Positions 9,244-19,181 of a stretch of 64,000 nucleotides of DNA are shown piece by piece. A program made the translations under genes and the position numbers. The notes under the pieces are model-generated. The model was not told where the DNA came from. It did not search any database and saw nothing but the letters and a program-made list of their open reading frames with translations. This stretch comes from G963662675 sp963662675. GTDB taxonomy: Bacteria > Bacteroidota > Bacteroidia > Bacteroidales > Prolixibacteraceae. The stretch is taken from assembly GCA_963662675.2 (NCBI GenBank), contig CAXXHP010000001.1, positions 62,001 through 126,000 on the forward strand, given 5' to 3'. Positions within the stretch are counted from its first letter, which is position 1. Each line of letters starts with the position of its first letter.

Positions 9244-11232
9244 ATGAGAAACGTTATTGCCTTCAGTTCTCTTATCTGCTTGGTGGGCTTACTGGCTCAA
9301 TGTACCTCTGGGCCGAAATATACTCAGCCTAATGTTGAGGGGAGAAATGCGGAGATTATCATCGTAGAAAAATATCAGTTCAAGGACTTGAACAAGAATG
9401 GGGAACTTGACCCATATGAGGACTGGCGTTTGCCTGCCGATGAACGAATTGCAAACCTTGTAAGTCTAATGACTCTAGAGGAAAAGGTCGGCTTAATGTG
9501 CCATCCAAACATGGCTGTACCTGAAGATGGTATTGTAAAATATGATCTTACCGATGAGGAAAAAGAAGCACTTGCCAGAGCACAGGAAGAAGCATATGCA
9601 GGCCCAATTGGCCCTGGAGGACAACAGCCTCAAGGAGGAGGTATGGGTATGGGCCAAATGCGCAGAAGTGCTACTGCCAAGGAATATATTGAAGAAAAGA
9701 ATTTTCGAAATATCCTCAATAATGGAGTCGCTTCTCCAGATAAATTCGCTGAATGGTCAAATGGTATGCAGGAGATTTCTGAAGGTACAAGACTTGGAAT
9801 ACCAATTATGTTCAGTACAGACCCTCGTCATGGTGCTACGCTTGGTGCACATGTTAGTGGAACCCAATATTTCTCACAATGGCCAAGCCGTGAAGGGCAG
9901 GTCGGAATAACTGCGTCACGTGATACTGACCTTGTTCGAAGCTTCGGTGAGGTTACTGCAGAAGAATATAGAGCAGTAGGGCTCCATATGATCCTCGGAC
10001 CACAAATAGACGTAATTACAGAACCGAGGTGGAGTCGTGACATGGGATGCTTTTCGGAAGATGCTAATCTTACTGCAGCTATGTTAACTGCATATATGGA
10101 TGGTGCTCAGGGAGAAAATGTAGGGACCAACAAAATTTTGGTTCATCTTAAACACTGGCCAGGTGCTGGTCCTCATGAAGATGGTACAGGAAATTTTACC
10201 GTCTATCCTGGAGACAATCTTGATTACCATTTGATTCCCTGGAAAGTGGGCATTGCTAAAGGTGCACTGGCTGTCATGGGATATTACAGTGGAACTTATG
10301 TTGATACGTTAAATGTGAACTATTCACCATATTGGTCGACTGAAATTCTTTATAACCAGTTAGGCTTTCAGGGAGCCATATGTACCGACTGGGGTGTAGT
10401 AGGTCGCGGTCCTTTAAACCCAAGATTGCAGGGGACAACAACAACAAAGGATAATATAGGAATGATTATTAATGCGGGTGTTGACCAAATGGGAAATGAG
10501 ACTAACACTCATTATATCATTGAATTGGTGAATGAAGGCACAATATCTGAAGACAGAATTAATACAGCTGCAAAAAGAATCCTTCAGTGGCATTTTGCAT
10601 TAGGCTTATTCGAAGATCCTTATGTTGATCCACAAGCCGCGACTCAAATATTGCAAAGTGAAAAAAACCAAGCTCTTGGATATAAGGCTCAGTTAGAATC
10701 TGTTACTTTGCTTACTAATGATGGTATTCTACCAGTTGCAGAACAAATTAAGCTTTATGTAGATGGAGTTGATCAGACAATTGCTGCAGAATATGCAACA
10801 ATTGTAGACAATCCTTCTGATGCAGATCTTATCCTAGTGAGAACCACTACTCAGGCAGAAAGAGGAGCCGGAGGGTTTGGTAGCCAAGGAGGCGAACAAA
10901 CCGAAGTGAATATTGACTTTCCACAAGAGAAATGGGATAATATTAAAAGTTTATCTACAACAGGTGTCCCGGTGGTCGTAGCTTTCAATCCCTCAGGATC
11001 AAATACCGTGCTTCCTTCCGACCTAAAACAAGTTTTAAAAGGAACTTTGATAACTTTTGATGTTCTTGACAATGCCTTACTTGATGTTGTCTTCGGTAAA
11101 TTCAACCCTGTTGGAAAGCTTCCATTTGAGTTGCCCTCTTCTATGCAGGCTGTAAGAGATCAACTTGAAGATGTTCCATTTGATTCTAAAGATCCAATGT
11201 TCTCATATGACTATGGATTATCTTATGAATAA
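9244..11232 (+). CDS. Glycoside hydrolase family 3 lipoprotein
   Basis: 662 residues with a signal peptide ending in LAQC (lipobox), so probably anchored on the outer or inner membrane surface. GH3 enzymes release terminal beta-linked sugars. The GH3 N-terminal barrel covers about 50-420: DPRHGATLG, KHWPGAGPHEDG (family KHFPG loop) and GAICTDWGVV, where D382 is the expected catalytic nucleophile. The second alpha/beta domain covers about 460-620. A Gly/Gln/Met-rich insert at about 120-145 and an EF-hand-like DLNKNGELDPYEDW near residue 55, seen in several Bacteroidota GH3 proteins, are present. The protein ends early compared with GH3 enzymes carrying a fibronectin-III tail. Substrate (glucoside or xyloside) is not readable. 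No SusC/D pair is nearby. Confidence 0.87.
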   Translation: MRNVIAFSSLICLVGLLAQCTSGPKYTQPNVEGRNAEIIIVEKYQFKDLNKNGELDPYEDWRLPADERIANLVSLMTLEEKVGLMCHPNMAVPEDGIVKYDLTDEEKEALARAQEEAYAGPIGPGGQQPQGGGMGMGQMRRSATAKEYIEEKNFRNILNNGVASPDKFAEWSNGMQEISEGTRLGIPIMFSTDPRHGATLGAHVSGTQYFSQWPSREGQVGITASRDTDLVRSFGEVTAEEYRAVGLHMILGPQIDVITEPRWSRDMGCFSEDANLTAAMLTAYMDGAQGENVGTNKILVHLKHWPGAGPHEDGTGNFTVYPGDNLDYHLIPWKVGIAKGALAVMGYYSGTYVDTLNVNYSPYWSTEILYNQLGFQGAICTDWGVVGRGPLNPRLQGTTTTKDNIGMIINAGVDQMGNETNTHYIIELVNEGTISEDRINTAAKRILQWHFALGLFEDPYVDPQAATQILQSEKNQALGYKAQLESVTLLTNDGILPVAEQIKLYVDGVDQTIAAEYATIVDNPSDADLILVRTTTQAERGAGGFGSQGGEQTEVNIDFPQEKWDNIKSLSTTGVPVVVAFNPSGSNTVLPSDLKQVLKGTLITFDVLDNALLDVVFGKFNPVGKLPFELPSSMQAVRDQLEDVPFDSKDPMFSYDYGLSYE

Positions 11233-11252
11233 CTGATCTTCGTTTAAAATAT

Positions 11253-11292
11253 AAAAAGGGAATAAGTTGTTGAATCAGCTTATTCCTTTTTT
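11253..11292. terminator. Bidirectional terminator between GH3 and peptidase genes
   Basis: Arms 11253-11266 and 11279-11292 pair over 14 positions with one G-T wobble and a 12-base loop; A- and T-runs form the outer ends. The two flanking genes converge on it. Confidence 0.75.
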
Positions 11293-11300
11293 CCTTTGAA

Positions 11301-13403
11301 TTACACATCCATCCTCAAATGATGAAATAAAAATAGCAAGGAATCGGTATATTCCTCAATTACTTTGTTTGTTGGTTTTCCGCTTCCGTGCCCGGCATTA
11401 GTATCGATACGAATTAGGACAGGTAGGCTGCCTTTGTTGTATTCTTGTAAGCGTGCTATGTATTTAAATGAATGTGCAGGTACTACCCGGTCATCATGGT
11501 CAGCTGTTGTTACAAGCACTGCCGGATATTTTCCACCGTTAATAATATTGTGGTAAGGAGAATAACGATATAGATATTCAAACATTTCCTTGTTGTCTTC
11601 ACTTGTTCCGTAATCACCGGCCCATGCCCAGCCAATGGTGAATTTATGAAACCGGAGCATGTCCATAACTCCAACAGCAGGGAGCGCAACCTTGAATAAA
11701 TCGGGGCGCTGGTTGATAACTGCACCAACCAATAAGCCACCATTTGATCCGCCCATGATGGCTAAATGTTCACTGTTCGTATATTTTGATGCAATCAAAT
11801 ATTCAGCTGCTGAGATAAAGTCGTCAAATACATTTTGCTTTTTCAGTTTTGTCCCGGCTTTGTGCCATTCTTCTCCATATTCACCGCCACCTCTCAAGTT
11901 GGCAAGGGCAAATATCCCTCCATTTTCAATAAAGGTCATTCTTAACGTAGAAAATGAAGGTGTTAGGCTAATGTTGAATCCCCCATATCCATAGAGCAAA
12001 GTTGGGGTTTTGCCGTTGAGCTCAATATTTTTTTTGTGGACAATGAACATCGGTATTTTAGTCCCGTCTGTTGAGGGATAGAATTCCTGTTTTACCTCAA
12101 AATCATCTGGATTGAATTTTACTTCTGGTCTAAAATAGAGAGAGCTTTCTTTTTCTTCAAAATCGTATTGGTAAATTTCTCCTGGCGTATTGAATGAAGT
12201 ATAACTGTAAAAAGCTTTGCTATCTTCTTTTTTCCCAGAGAAGGAATCTACACTCCCAATTCCAGGAAGCACTATTGCATTATCGAAGGTTCCATCGTAT
12301 TGGTAAATATCTATTTCACTATGGGCATCGACCATATATCGGGCAACGATTTTGCCACTTGCTAAACGGACAGATTCCAATACGTTTTCTTTTTCGGGGA
12401 TGATCTCTGTCCAGTTTTCTTCAGCGGGTTCGTTGATATTGATTCCTATTAGCCTGTATTTGGGCGCTTTGTAATTGGTCAGAATAAGGATGTCATCCCC
12501 AATGTTATCTATCGTGTTAAAATCAGAGTCGAGACTTTCCACGAAGGGAATGAATTGAGCATCTTTATTTGAAAGGTCTTTTACGGATAACGCATTCCCA
12601 CTAGTTGATTCGCTAATTGAAATGGACAAGAACCTCTTGTCTTCCGAGATTCCAGCAGTAAACATGCGCTGGGGGTTTTCAGTATCTTCGATAATCAGCT
12701 TGTCGTCTGCCTGAGGGGTGCCCAATTTATGATAGTATACTTTTTGAAATTCATTTGATTGTGAGAACTCAGTTCCTTTTTTCGGCTGATCGTATGCACT
12801 GTAGAAAAAACCATCATCATACCAGCTCAGGCCGGAGAACTTCACCCATACAATATGATCCTCCAATATTTCACCGGATTCGATGTTTTTTACGAAAATT
12901 TCATTCCAATCAGATCCAGATTCTGCGACCATATAAACGAGATAGTTGCCATCGGTCGATATCTCTACACCGGAAAGAGCAATTGTTCCATTTTCTGATA
13001 AGGTATTTGGATCGAGAAGTACTTTGGCTTCATCATCAAGTGATTTTGTCATATACAAAACACTCTGATTTTGCAGCCCATCATTCTTAAAAAAGAAATA
13101 CTTGCCGGCCTCTTTTGTTGGTACTCCATATTTGGGGTAATCCATTAACTCTGTTAGCCGTTGCCTGATTTTCTCCCGGTTAGGTAATTCTGCAAGATAA
13201 GCAAAGGTCACTTCATTTTCTGCCTTCACCCATTCTTCTGTTTCAGTAGATGTGTCGTTTTCAAGCCAACGATAGGGATCTACGATTTCAGTTCCGAAAT
13301 AATTGTCAATAATGTCAACCTTCTTTGTGGTTGGATATTCTATAGATTTTTGCGCACAAGAGACCATCATGAAAAATGATAAGAAATAAGTTAATTTTTT
13401 CAT
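11301..13403 (-). CDS. Prolyl oligopeptidase family serine peptidase (S9A)
   Basis: 700 residues, typical for prolyl oligopeptidase, which cuts after proline in short peptides. The N-terminus has a signal with lipobox MVSC. The seven-bladed propeller covers about 80-430 and the alpha/beta hydrolase domain about 430-700. The nucleophile is in GGSNGGLL (S553), the aspartate in DHDDRVVPAHSF, and the histidine in NAGHGSGKPT. YPTTKKVDIIDNYFGTEIVDPYRWLE near the N-terminus is the family signature preceding the propeller (only part quoted as evidence: DPYRWLE). All catalytic parts are intact. Lipidation places it in the envelope, probably periplasmic, where it would degrade imported peptides. It is a single-gene unit. 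Confidence 0.92.
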   Translation of the reverse strand: MKKLTYFLSFFMMVSCAQKSIEYPTTKKVDIIDNYFGTEIVDPYRWLENDTSTETEEWVKAENEVTFAYLAELPNREKIRQRLTELMDYPKYGVPTKEAGKYFFFKNDGLQNQSVLYMTKSLDDEAKVLLDPNTLSENGTIALSGVEISTDGNYLVYMVAESGSDWNEIFVKNIESGEILEDHIVWVKFSGLSWYDDGFFYSAYDQPKKGTEFSQSNEFQKVYYHKLGTPQADDKLIIEDTENPQRMFTAGISEDKRFLSISISESTSGNALSVKDLSNKDAQFIPFVESLDSDFNTIDNIGDDILILTNYKAPKYRLIGININEPAEENWTEIIPEKENVLESVRLASGKIVARYMVDAHSEIDIYQYDGTFDNAIVLPGIGSVDSFSGKKEDSKAFYSYTSFNTPGEIYQYDFEEKESSLYFRPEVKFNPDDFEVKQEFYPSTDGTKIPMFIVHKKNIELNGKTPTLLYGYGGFNISLTPSFSTLRMTFIENGGIFALANLRGGGEYGEEWHKAGTKLKKQNVFDDFISAAEYLIASKYTNSEHLAIMGGSNGGLLVGAVINQRPDLFKVALPAVGVMDMLRFHKFTIGWAWAGDYGTSEDNKEMFEYLYRYSPYHNIINGGKYPAVLVTTADHDDRVVPAHSFKYIARLQEYNKGSLPVLIRIDTNAGHGSGKPTNKVIEEYTDSLLFLFHHLRMDV

Positions 13404-13464
13404 TTTCGGATATTTTAGTCACAGTTTTTAAAACACGCTTTTTCGTATCCGTTTTTCTGATTGC

Positions 13465-13950
13465 TTACAAGAGTTTATTTTGTTCTCGAATGTGTTTGTC
13501 CTTTTTCCCTCCATAAATTTGACCGGATACAATGCCAATTGCGAATGCAGGAGCAAGAAAAGCCCATGTGGTTATGGTTGGAAATAAAAGACTTACTAAA
13601 AGAGAAAGGATGACTAATGGTGCAGCCCACATCACAGAATAGAGATACATGAAATAATAAGGAGGATAAAAACCATGCCCTTTTTTCATGTGTCCACTCA
13701 TCTTTGATAGAAGCAGATCAAAGGAACGACGTTCTTTGCCAGGAGTGTTCACTGCTGTTGCGATTGATTCTTTTTGTTTTTCAATCTCATATTTATATGA
13801 GTTACATTCCCTGCATGAGGCATCATATGTATCAACCCGCTGACAAATTCTTAAAAATTCTTCAATTCTGAAAAACCTTAGGTCACGATCTTTTGTGCCT
13901 TTAAGTTTTTGGAAGATTTCGTTTTCAAATTCAGGATACCAATTGCTCAT
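13465..13950 (-). CDS. Conserved membrane protein of unknown function
   Basis: 161 residues from the ATG at 13950; the upstream in-frame TTG would add two residues. The N-terminal half is soluble and charged and carries a CRECNSYK motif preceded by a cysteine (ICQRV), so a small metal or disulfide site is possible. Two hydrophobic segments follow (about 110-150: WAAPLVILSLLVSLLF and FLAPAFAIGIVSGQIYG), and the tail is basic. I do not recognise the family. It sits between the peptidase gene and pnp, on the same strand as both. Confidence 0.6.
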   Translation of the reverse strand: MSNWYPEFENEIFQKLKGTKDRDLRFFRIEEFLRICQRVDTYDASCRECNSYKYEIEKQKESIATAVNTPGKERRSFDLLLSKMSGHMKKGHGFYPPYYFMYLYSVMWAAPLVILSLLVSLLFPTITTWAFLAPAFAIGIVSGQIYGGKKDKHIREQNKLL

Positions 13951-14016
13951 AATCAAAGTAATAACAATAAATATGGGAGTATGTTCTCAAAATAATTGAC
14001 ACAAAAATAGAACAAA

Positions 14017-14044
14017 AAAAATGCCCGAAGAGCCGGGCATTTTT
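14017..14044 (-). terminator. Terminator of pnp
   Basis: A 7-bp GC-rich stem (14021-14027 with 14034-14040) is extended by A/T pairs; the A-run at 14013-14020 gives the U-tract for the minus strand. Confidence 0.8.
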
Positions 14045-14060
14045 ATATATGAGATAAATA

Positions 14061-16289
14061 TTAATTGTCTCTTGGTGGACGACGATCACGGTTGTCGCGA
14101 CGATCACCGCCGTTATCGCGTCTTGGTGGACGATTCTCTCTTGGTGGACGTTCTACATAACCCTCAGGCTTTGGTAGTAATACCTTGCGTGAAAGTTTCA
14201 GTTTGTTGTCCCTGTCAATGTCGAGAAGTTTTACCTCAACTTCTTCGCCAACTTTCAGTACGTCTTCAACATTTTGAACACGCTCCCAGCTAATTTCTGA
14301 AACATGAAGTAAGCCTTCTTTTCCTGGCATAATTTCAACAAAAGCACCAAAGCTGGTAATAGATTTGATCTTGCCTTTATATATTTCTCCTTTTTCAGGA
14401 AGAGCAATAATTCGTTTAACACGTTCTTTTGCTGCATCCAGAGCATCTTTGTTTAATCCGGAAATTTCAACATAACCAAAGTCATCTCTTTCTTCGATAA
14501 CGATAGTTGTGCCGGTTTCTTCCTGCAACTTCTGAATGTTTTTACCACCAGGGCCAATGATTGGGCCAATCATATCTTTTGGAATCTGAATGGTTTCAAC
14601 ACGTGGCACATTTGGTTTGTACTCGCTGCGTGGTTCAGCAATCACATCTAGGATTTTATCCAAAATATGTTCGCGACCTTTTTTCGCTTGATGTAAGGCT
14701 TGTGATAAAACTTCGTAGGGAAGTCCATCAACCTTAATGTCCATCTGTGTTGCAGTAATTCCTTTTGAAGTACCTGTAACTTTGAAGTCCATGTCACCTA
14801 AGTGATCTTCATCGCCCAAAATGTCAGAGAGAACCGCAAATTTATCAGAATCTTTATCTGTAATAAGACCCATTGCAATTCCGGAAACCGGACGTTTCAT
14901 CGGCATACCTGCGTCTAGCATACACATGGTTCCTGCACAAACAGTTGCCATTGATGAAGAACCGTTTGATTCCAAAATGTCAGAAACAACACGTACAACA
15001 TATGGGAAATCTTCAGGAATCATTCCTTTTAATGCACGGAAAGCCAAGTTCCCATGACCAATCTCACGGCGACCTAATCCACGAGGAGTTTTAGGCTCTC
15101 CCACACAAAATGGAGGGAAGTTATAGTGTAACAAGAATCTTTCAGTTCCTTGGAATGTTACATTGTCAATTTTTTTAATGTCCATTTTTGTTCCCAATGT
15201 AATGGACGAAAGTGATTGTGTTTCACCACGAGTGAAAATTGCTGATCCATGAGCTCCTGGTAGATAATCAACTTCACCCCAGATAGGACGAATCTCATCT
15301 GTTTTACGTCCATCTAAACGGATGCCATCATCCAAGATCATGCGACGCATAGCTTCACCTTCAACTTTATGAAAATACTTTTTAATTAGTTTCTCATTTT
15401 GTACAAGGTCAATGTCTTCGTTTTCGGCATTGGCTTCTTTGTATGCTTCAATGTAATCATCCTGTATTTTGCCAAATGATTCTATCCTCAGTTGCTTGTC
15501 GTTAATTTGTTGTTTTGCCAATTCGTAACAAGCTGGGAATAAATCTGCTTCAACTTTAGCTTTCAGTTCGTCATCGTTTACTTCGTGACAATATTCGCGT
15601 TTTACAACGCCAACTTCGGCGGCTAATTCTTCTTGAACTTTACAGTGTGTTTTTATGGATTCATGAGCCACTTTAATGGCATCAAGCATTTCTTCTTCTG
15701 ATACTTCATCCATCTCTCCTTCAACCATCATGATGTTATCGTATGATGCGGCAACCATGATGTCCATGTCTGCTTCAGCTAACTGAGCACTGCTTGGGTT
15801 TACGATGAATTCACCATCAACACGAGCAACACGCACTTCAGAGATAGGTGTTTCAAATGGCACGTCAGATACTGCAATAGCTGCAGAAGCTGCAAGTCCG
15901 GCTAACGAATCAGCCATCACATTTTCATCATAAGAAATAAGGCTTATCATGACAGCTGTTTCTGCATGATAATCTGAAGGGAAAAGTGGACGGAGAGCAC
16001 GGTCAACCAAGCGGGCAACCAGAATTTCATCGTCACTTGGACGAGCTTCACGTTTTAGAAATCCACCAGGGAAACGGCCTGCAGCTGAGAATTTTTCACG
16101 ATAATCAACAGAAACAGGCATGAAATCGACATCTTCTTTGGCATCTTTTGCTGACACAACAGTTGCCAGTAGCATGGTGTCACCCATTCTTACAACAACT
16201 GCTCCGTCGGCTTGTTTCGCCAAACGACCAGTTTCAATCGTAATACTACGACCGTCACCAAGGTCAATTGTTTTAATAATTTGATTCAT
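14061..16289 (-). CDS. pnp: Polyribonucleotide nucleotidyltransferase (PNPase)
   Basis: 742 residues from the ATG at 16289. PNPase degrades RNA 3' to 5' with phosphate and acts as a trimer. Two RNase PH domains are visible (about 5-220 and 320-545), with FPGGFLKREARPSDDEIL in the first and RGETQSLSSITLG plus KVTGTSKGITATQMDIK in the second. The KH domain follows (IGPIIGPGGKNIQKLQ) and then an S1 domain (YKGKIKSITSFGAFVEI). The tail is a repetitive Arg/Pro/Asp-rich stretch (RPPRENRPPRRDNGG) typical of the Bacteroidota protein. rpsO lies directly upstream, an arrangement conserved across many bacteria, with a hairpin between them. Confidence 0.98.
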   Translation of the reverse strand: MNQIIKTIDLGDGRSITIETGRLAKQADGAVVVRMGDTMLLATVVSAKDAKEDVDFMPVSVDYREKFSAAGRFPGGFLKREARPSDDEILVARLVDRALRPLFPSDYHAETAVMISLISYDENVMADSLAGLAASAAIAVSDVPFETPISEVRVARVDGEFIVNPSSAQLAEADMDIMVAASYDNIMMVEGEMDEVSEEEMLDAIKVAHESIKTHCKVQEELAAEVGVVKREYCHEVNDDELKAKVEADLFPACYELAKQQINDKQLRIESFGKIQDDYIEAYKEANAENEDIDLVQNEKLIKKYFHKVEGEAMRRMILDDGIRLDGRKTDEIRPIWGEVDYLPGAHGSAIFTRGETQSLSSITLGTKMDIKKIDNVTFQGTERFLLHYNFPPFCVGEPKTPRGLGRREIGHGNLAFRALKGMIPEDFPYVVRVVSDILESNGSSSMATVCAGTMCMLDAGMPMKRPVSGIAMGLITDKDSDKFAVLSDILGDEDHLGDMDFKVTGTSKGITATQMDIKVDGLPYEVLSQALHQAKKGREHILDKILDVIAEPRSEYKPNVPRVETIQIPKDMIGPIIGPGGKNIQKLQEETGTTIVIEERDDFGYVEISGLNKDALDAAKERVKRIIALPEKGEIYKGKIKSITSFGAFVEIMPGKEGLLHVSEISWERVQNVEDVLKVGEEVEVKLLDIDRDNKLKLSRKVLLPKPEGYVERPPRENRPPRRDNGGDRRDNRDRRPPRDN

Positions 16290-16355
16290 AATCAATTTTT
16301 GAGATAAAATTTAACAATACGAACTTTGTCGTGTAGTGGTGGGGATTTCAAAAAT

Positions 16356-16387
16356 AACAAAAGGCAATACATAGATTGCCTTTTGTT
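16356..16387 (-). terminator. Hairpin between rpsO and pnp
   Basis: A perfect 13-bp inverted repeat (16356-16368 and 16375-16387) with a 6-base loop. It may terminate or attenuate rpsO transcripts before pnp, or be an RNA processing site, as is known for this gene pair in E. coli. Confidence 0.7.
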
Positions 16388-16396
16388 ACAATAGAT

Positions 16397-16666
16397 TTAT
16401 CGACGTAAACCGAGTTCTTTAACGATAGCACGATATCTTTCGATATCTTTTTGGGCTAAGTAGTTCAAAAAGCTACGGCGTTTTCCTACTAGTTTTACTA
16501 GTGCGCGCTGTGTACTGTAGTCTTTTTTGTTTTTCTTAAGGTGCTCTGTTAAGTGAGCAATACGGAAAGAAAATAATGCAATCTGTCCTTCGGTTGAACC
16601 TGTGTCAGTTGCACCTTTACCAAACTTTTCAAAAAACTCTGCTTTCTTTTCAGAAGTCAAATACAT
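16397..16666 (-). CDS. rpsO: 30S ribosomal protein S15
   Basis: 89 residues, the full family length. S15 binds 16S rRNA early in assembly of the small subunit. The S15 signature is clear: GSTEGQIALFSFRIAHLTEHL and the closing region KLVGKRRSFLNYLAQKD, ending in LGLRR. It is transcribed ahead of pnp, with a perfect hairpin in between. Confidence 0.98.
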   Translation of the reverse strand: MYLTSEKKAEFFEKFGKGATDTGSTEGQIALFSFRIAHLTEHLKKNKKDYSTQRALVKLVGKRRSFLNYLAQKDIERYRAIVKELGLRR

Positions 16667-16861
16667 AATTTATTCTTTTAATTTGTGATACAATATTCAA
16701 ACTGTAGCATTGCTTTCAATAACAACAGCTTAAAATTAATTACTTCAAAATCTGCGCAAAAATAGATAAAATTCTTTGAAATTCAACTTATTATCTGGTT
16801 TTGTTTCGGGTTGAATACTATAGAAATTAGCGAATGTTTGAATCTGAAATCAGCCCTTAAT

Positions 16862-17899
16862 TTATTCACCATCTTCCAGAAGCGATCTGAATATTTTAAT
16901 TTGAGCAGGAGATCCAAGTGCGAAAAGTTGATCGCCACGACTCAGGGTTAACTCAGAAGAAGGGTTGAAAACGTACTTTGCGCCACTTATTTTTATCCCA
17001 ATAATATTTATTCCTGATGGATCTTTTGCTTTTAATTCGCCAAGCGATCGGTTAACAAAGACGTCTGACAGGTTTGTGCAACTGATTTCTTCAAGGCTAA
17101 CATCTTTACTTTGTTGCAACAGTATATATTCAATAAACTCTACCACGTCAGGTTGGGTTACAAGTTTGGCCATGCGTTGCCCGCCAATACGTTCAGGCAT
17201 GATTACATTCGTTACACCAGCCCGCTTTAATTTTGAAATAGATTCTATTTCCGAGGCACGGCTGACAATTTTTAAACTCGGGTTCATGCTGCGAACTGTG
17301 AGAGCGACAAAAACGTTATCTGCATCATTTGGGGTGGTAGCAATTAATGCACGAGCATTATCTACGCCTGCTTGTTTTAATACATCTTCATGTGTGGCAT
17401 CTCCCCTTATGTATAGTAAGTTCTCATCTTCACGAATCCGACTGATAACATTTTCCCGTTTGTCGATAATGACAAAGTCAATCCCATGATCTTGCAATTC
17501 CATTGCAGCTTGTTCGCCATTTCTTCCGTACCCGATGATGATGGCATGGTCTTTTAGTTTATGAATTTTTTTATCCACCCGGTATGTTTTTAAATAATTT
17601 ATTAACTCTCCGTCAAAAACAAATCTAGCCATATTCGAACCTACATATGCCAAACTTCCCAGACTGGTTATTATTAATCCTGAAGTGAAAATTTTTCCGG
17701 CATCTGATAGCGGATGAATTTCGCCAAACCCAACAGTGGAGATTGTTATGATGGTCATAAAAGCAGCATCAATGAATGTAAAATCCTCAAGATATATGTA
17801 GCCGATAATTCCACCTGCCATCATGAAAAATAACAATGAAATACCAATGCGAATTGTTCTATTCGATACTTCTTGAAATTTGTTGGCTTGTTGGTTCAT
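16862..17899 (-). CDS. Potassium channel with RCK (TrkA-N/TrkA-C) domains
   Basis: 345 residues. Two transmembrane helices (about 15-37 and 67-92) flank a pore loop with the selectivity filter TVGFGE (55-60), a variant of TVGYGD. A Rossmann-type RCK-N domain (about 108-225; IIIGYGRNGEQAA is the nucleotide loop) and an RCK-C domain (about 255-340) follow. The architecture matches MthK-like and Kch-like channels that conduct K+ across the inner membrane and are gated by ions or nucleotides bound to the RCK ring. The start overlaps the preceding DUF2851 gene by 41 bases, so the two are translationally coupled or share an operon. Confidence 0.9.
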   Translation of the reverse strand: MNQQANKFQEVSNRTIRIGISLLFFMMAGGIIGYIYLEDFTFIDAAFMTIITISTVGFGEIHPLSDAGKIFTSGLIITSLGSLAYVGSNMARFVFDGELINYLKTYRVDKKIHKLKDHAIIIGYGRNGEQAAMELQDHGIDFVIIDKRENVISRIREDENLLYIRGDATHEDVLKQAGVDNARALIATTPNDADNVFVALTVRSMNPSLKIVSRASEIESISKLKRAGVTNVIMPERIGGQRMAKLVTQPDVVEFIEYILLQQSKDVSLEEISCTNLSDVFVNRSLGELKAKDPSGINIIGIKISGAKYVFNPSSELTLSRGDQLFALGSPAQIKIFRSLLEDGE

Positions 17900-19181
17900 G
17901 CTTTTCGTTAATGGTAAGACTGATAAGTTTTGCTCCTACCGGGCAATTTAAGCATTTTTTAGGATTACAATAGCAATTTTTTAGTTGAATCAGAGCCTGG
18001 CTGTCAAATGCAGAATCCACTCTAACTCCCATCTCTTTCCAGTTGGTGATGATTGAATTTTTTTCAGAAGGAACTTTTTCTAAATACTCCAATGCCTGAT
18101 TTTTTATGTGTTGATTGTTGTGAAAATCGCCATAAACAAAAAGAAAGGGAACAATGGTATTTATAACAATATTGAAAAAAGACGAGTCGCCTAAATGTTT
18201 GATGGTTTTTGCAGAAGTTTTGTTAACCCGATAATGTGTGTCCCAATAATTGGAAGCCTGAGCGTAAAATAATTTTCTGATTATTGGCAAGTCATCGATT
18301 TCAATTAAGCGTGAAAATAATGCAGATGAATGATGGATCAAATTGGCAAACTGTGCAATGCGAATTGTCGGGAAGTTGACGGGGCGTAATCGTAGAAATT
18401 TCCATAAATGCTCATCTATGGTTTTTAGTTTGTATTTACTTTGTAAGAAGGAGAACTCTTTTTGAAGTGAAAGGACGTATTCATCCCCAGCCTCTTCTTT
18501 ATGCAGCAACCCGGCAGTGCCAAACAAAAGTGCTTCCAGTTGAAATAGGTCGTTCTTGTGTTTTGCCAGAGTTGAAAGCGGAACTGCTCTTGCTAGCAGT
18601 TCAAAAGGAAGGGCATTCGTTTTAAAACCGAAGTTTCGAGCTAAAAATTGATAGAACGTTTCGTTCCAATCATTTTTATTTTGCTTCAGTTGTTTAATGA
18701 TTTCATCTGTTTTTTGTTGTAACCTCTCAACCATGAGGGCGTGAAACCATAGTTGTAGCGTCATCATATCAACCTGATGAAAACGATTTGCACAGGCAAT
18801 CCACCCTTTCGATTTGATTAAGGCATCATAATTCTCTTCAAGAGATTCAACATATGGTAAAACCAATGTTGGTATGTGTTGGTCTTTTGTATTTGAAACT
18901 GGCTGGTCAAATTCTTTCACCACATGTAAAACAACATTGTCATAAGCAGGATTCTTGTCATGTTTATGGCGATACCAATCTGATGATTTTATATGTATCT
19001 CAACATTGCCGGCCCAAATAGTATTTCCAATTTGTATTTGGGCGTTAAAGAAGTCAGGCCCGGCATCGGTATTCAGCATTCCGGGTGATAAAACTTTTAT
19101 ATAGGAGCCATCTGTAGTTCTTAATTTATCGGTTTCATACAGACGATGTTTCCATATAAATTGCAGAAAAGATTCGTTCAT
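17859..19181 (-). CDS. DUF2851 family protein
   Basis: 440 residues. The N-terminal stretch matches DUF2851, a family confined mainly to Bacteroidota: FLQFIWKHRLY, GMLNTDAGPDFFNA, GNVEIHIKSSDWYRHKHD and YDNVVLHVV. The many acidic and His residues in this first 100-residue block look like a nuclease-type metal site (D of AGPDF, E of NVEIH, K of HIK), which would suit a restriction-endonuclease-like fold; that is inference. The C-terminus carries a compact cysteine cluster (NCYCNPKKCLNCPVG) with five cysteines in 15 residues that could hold a zinc or Fe-S centre. The 3' end overlaps the K+ channel gene by 41 bases. Confidence 0.85.
   Translation of the reverse strand: MNESFLQFIWKHRLYETDKLRTTDGSYIKVLSPGMLNTDAGPDFFNAQIQIGNTIWAGNVEIHIKSSDWYRHKHDKNPAYDNVVLHVVKEFDQPVSNTKDQHIPTLVLPYVESLEENYDALIKSKGWIACANRFHQVDMMTLQLWFHALMVERLQQKTDEIIKQLKQNKNDWNETFYQFLARNFGFKTNALPFELLARAVPLSTLAKHKNDLFQLEALLFGTAGLLHKEEAGDEYVLSLQKEFSFLQSKYKLKTIDEHLWKFLRLRPVNFPTIRIAQFANLIHHSSALFSRLIEIDDLPIIRKLFYAQASNYWDTHYRVNKTSAKTIKHLGDSSFFNIVINTIVPFLFVYGDFHNNQHIKNQALEYLEKVPSEKNSIITNWKEMGVRVDSAFDSQALIQLKNCYCNPKKCLNCPVGAKLISLTINEKHEPTSQQISRSIE

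Noticed and set aside
14021..14293. Plus-strand frame of 90 codons opposite the end of pnp.
   Set aside because: It is the reverse shadow of the Arg/Pro/Asp-rich tail of PNPase.
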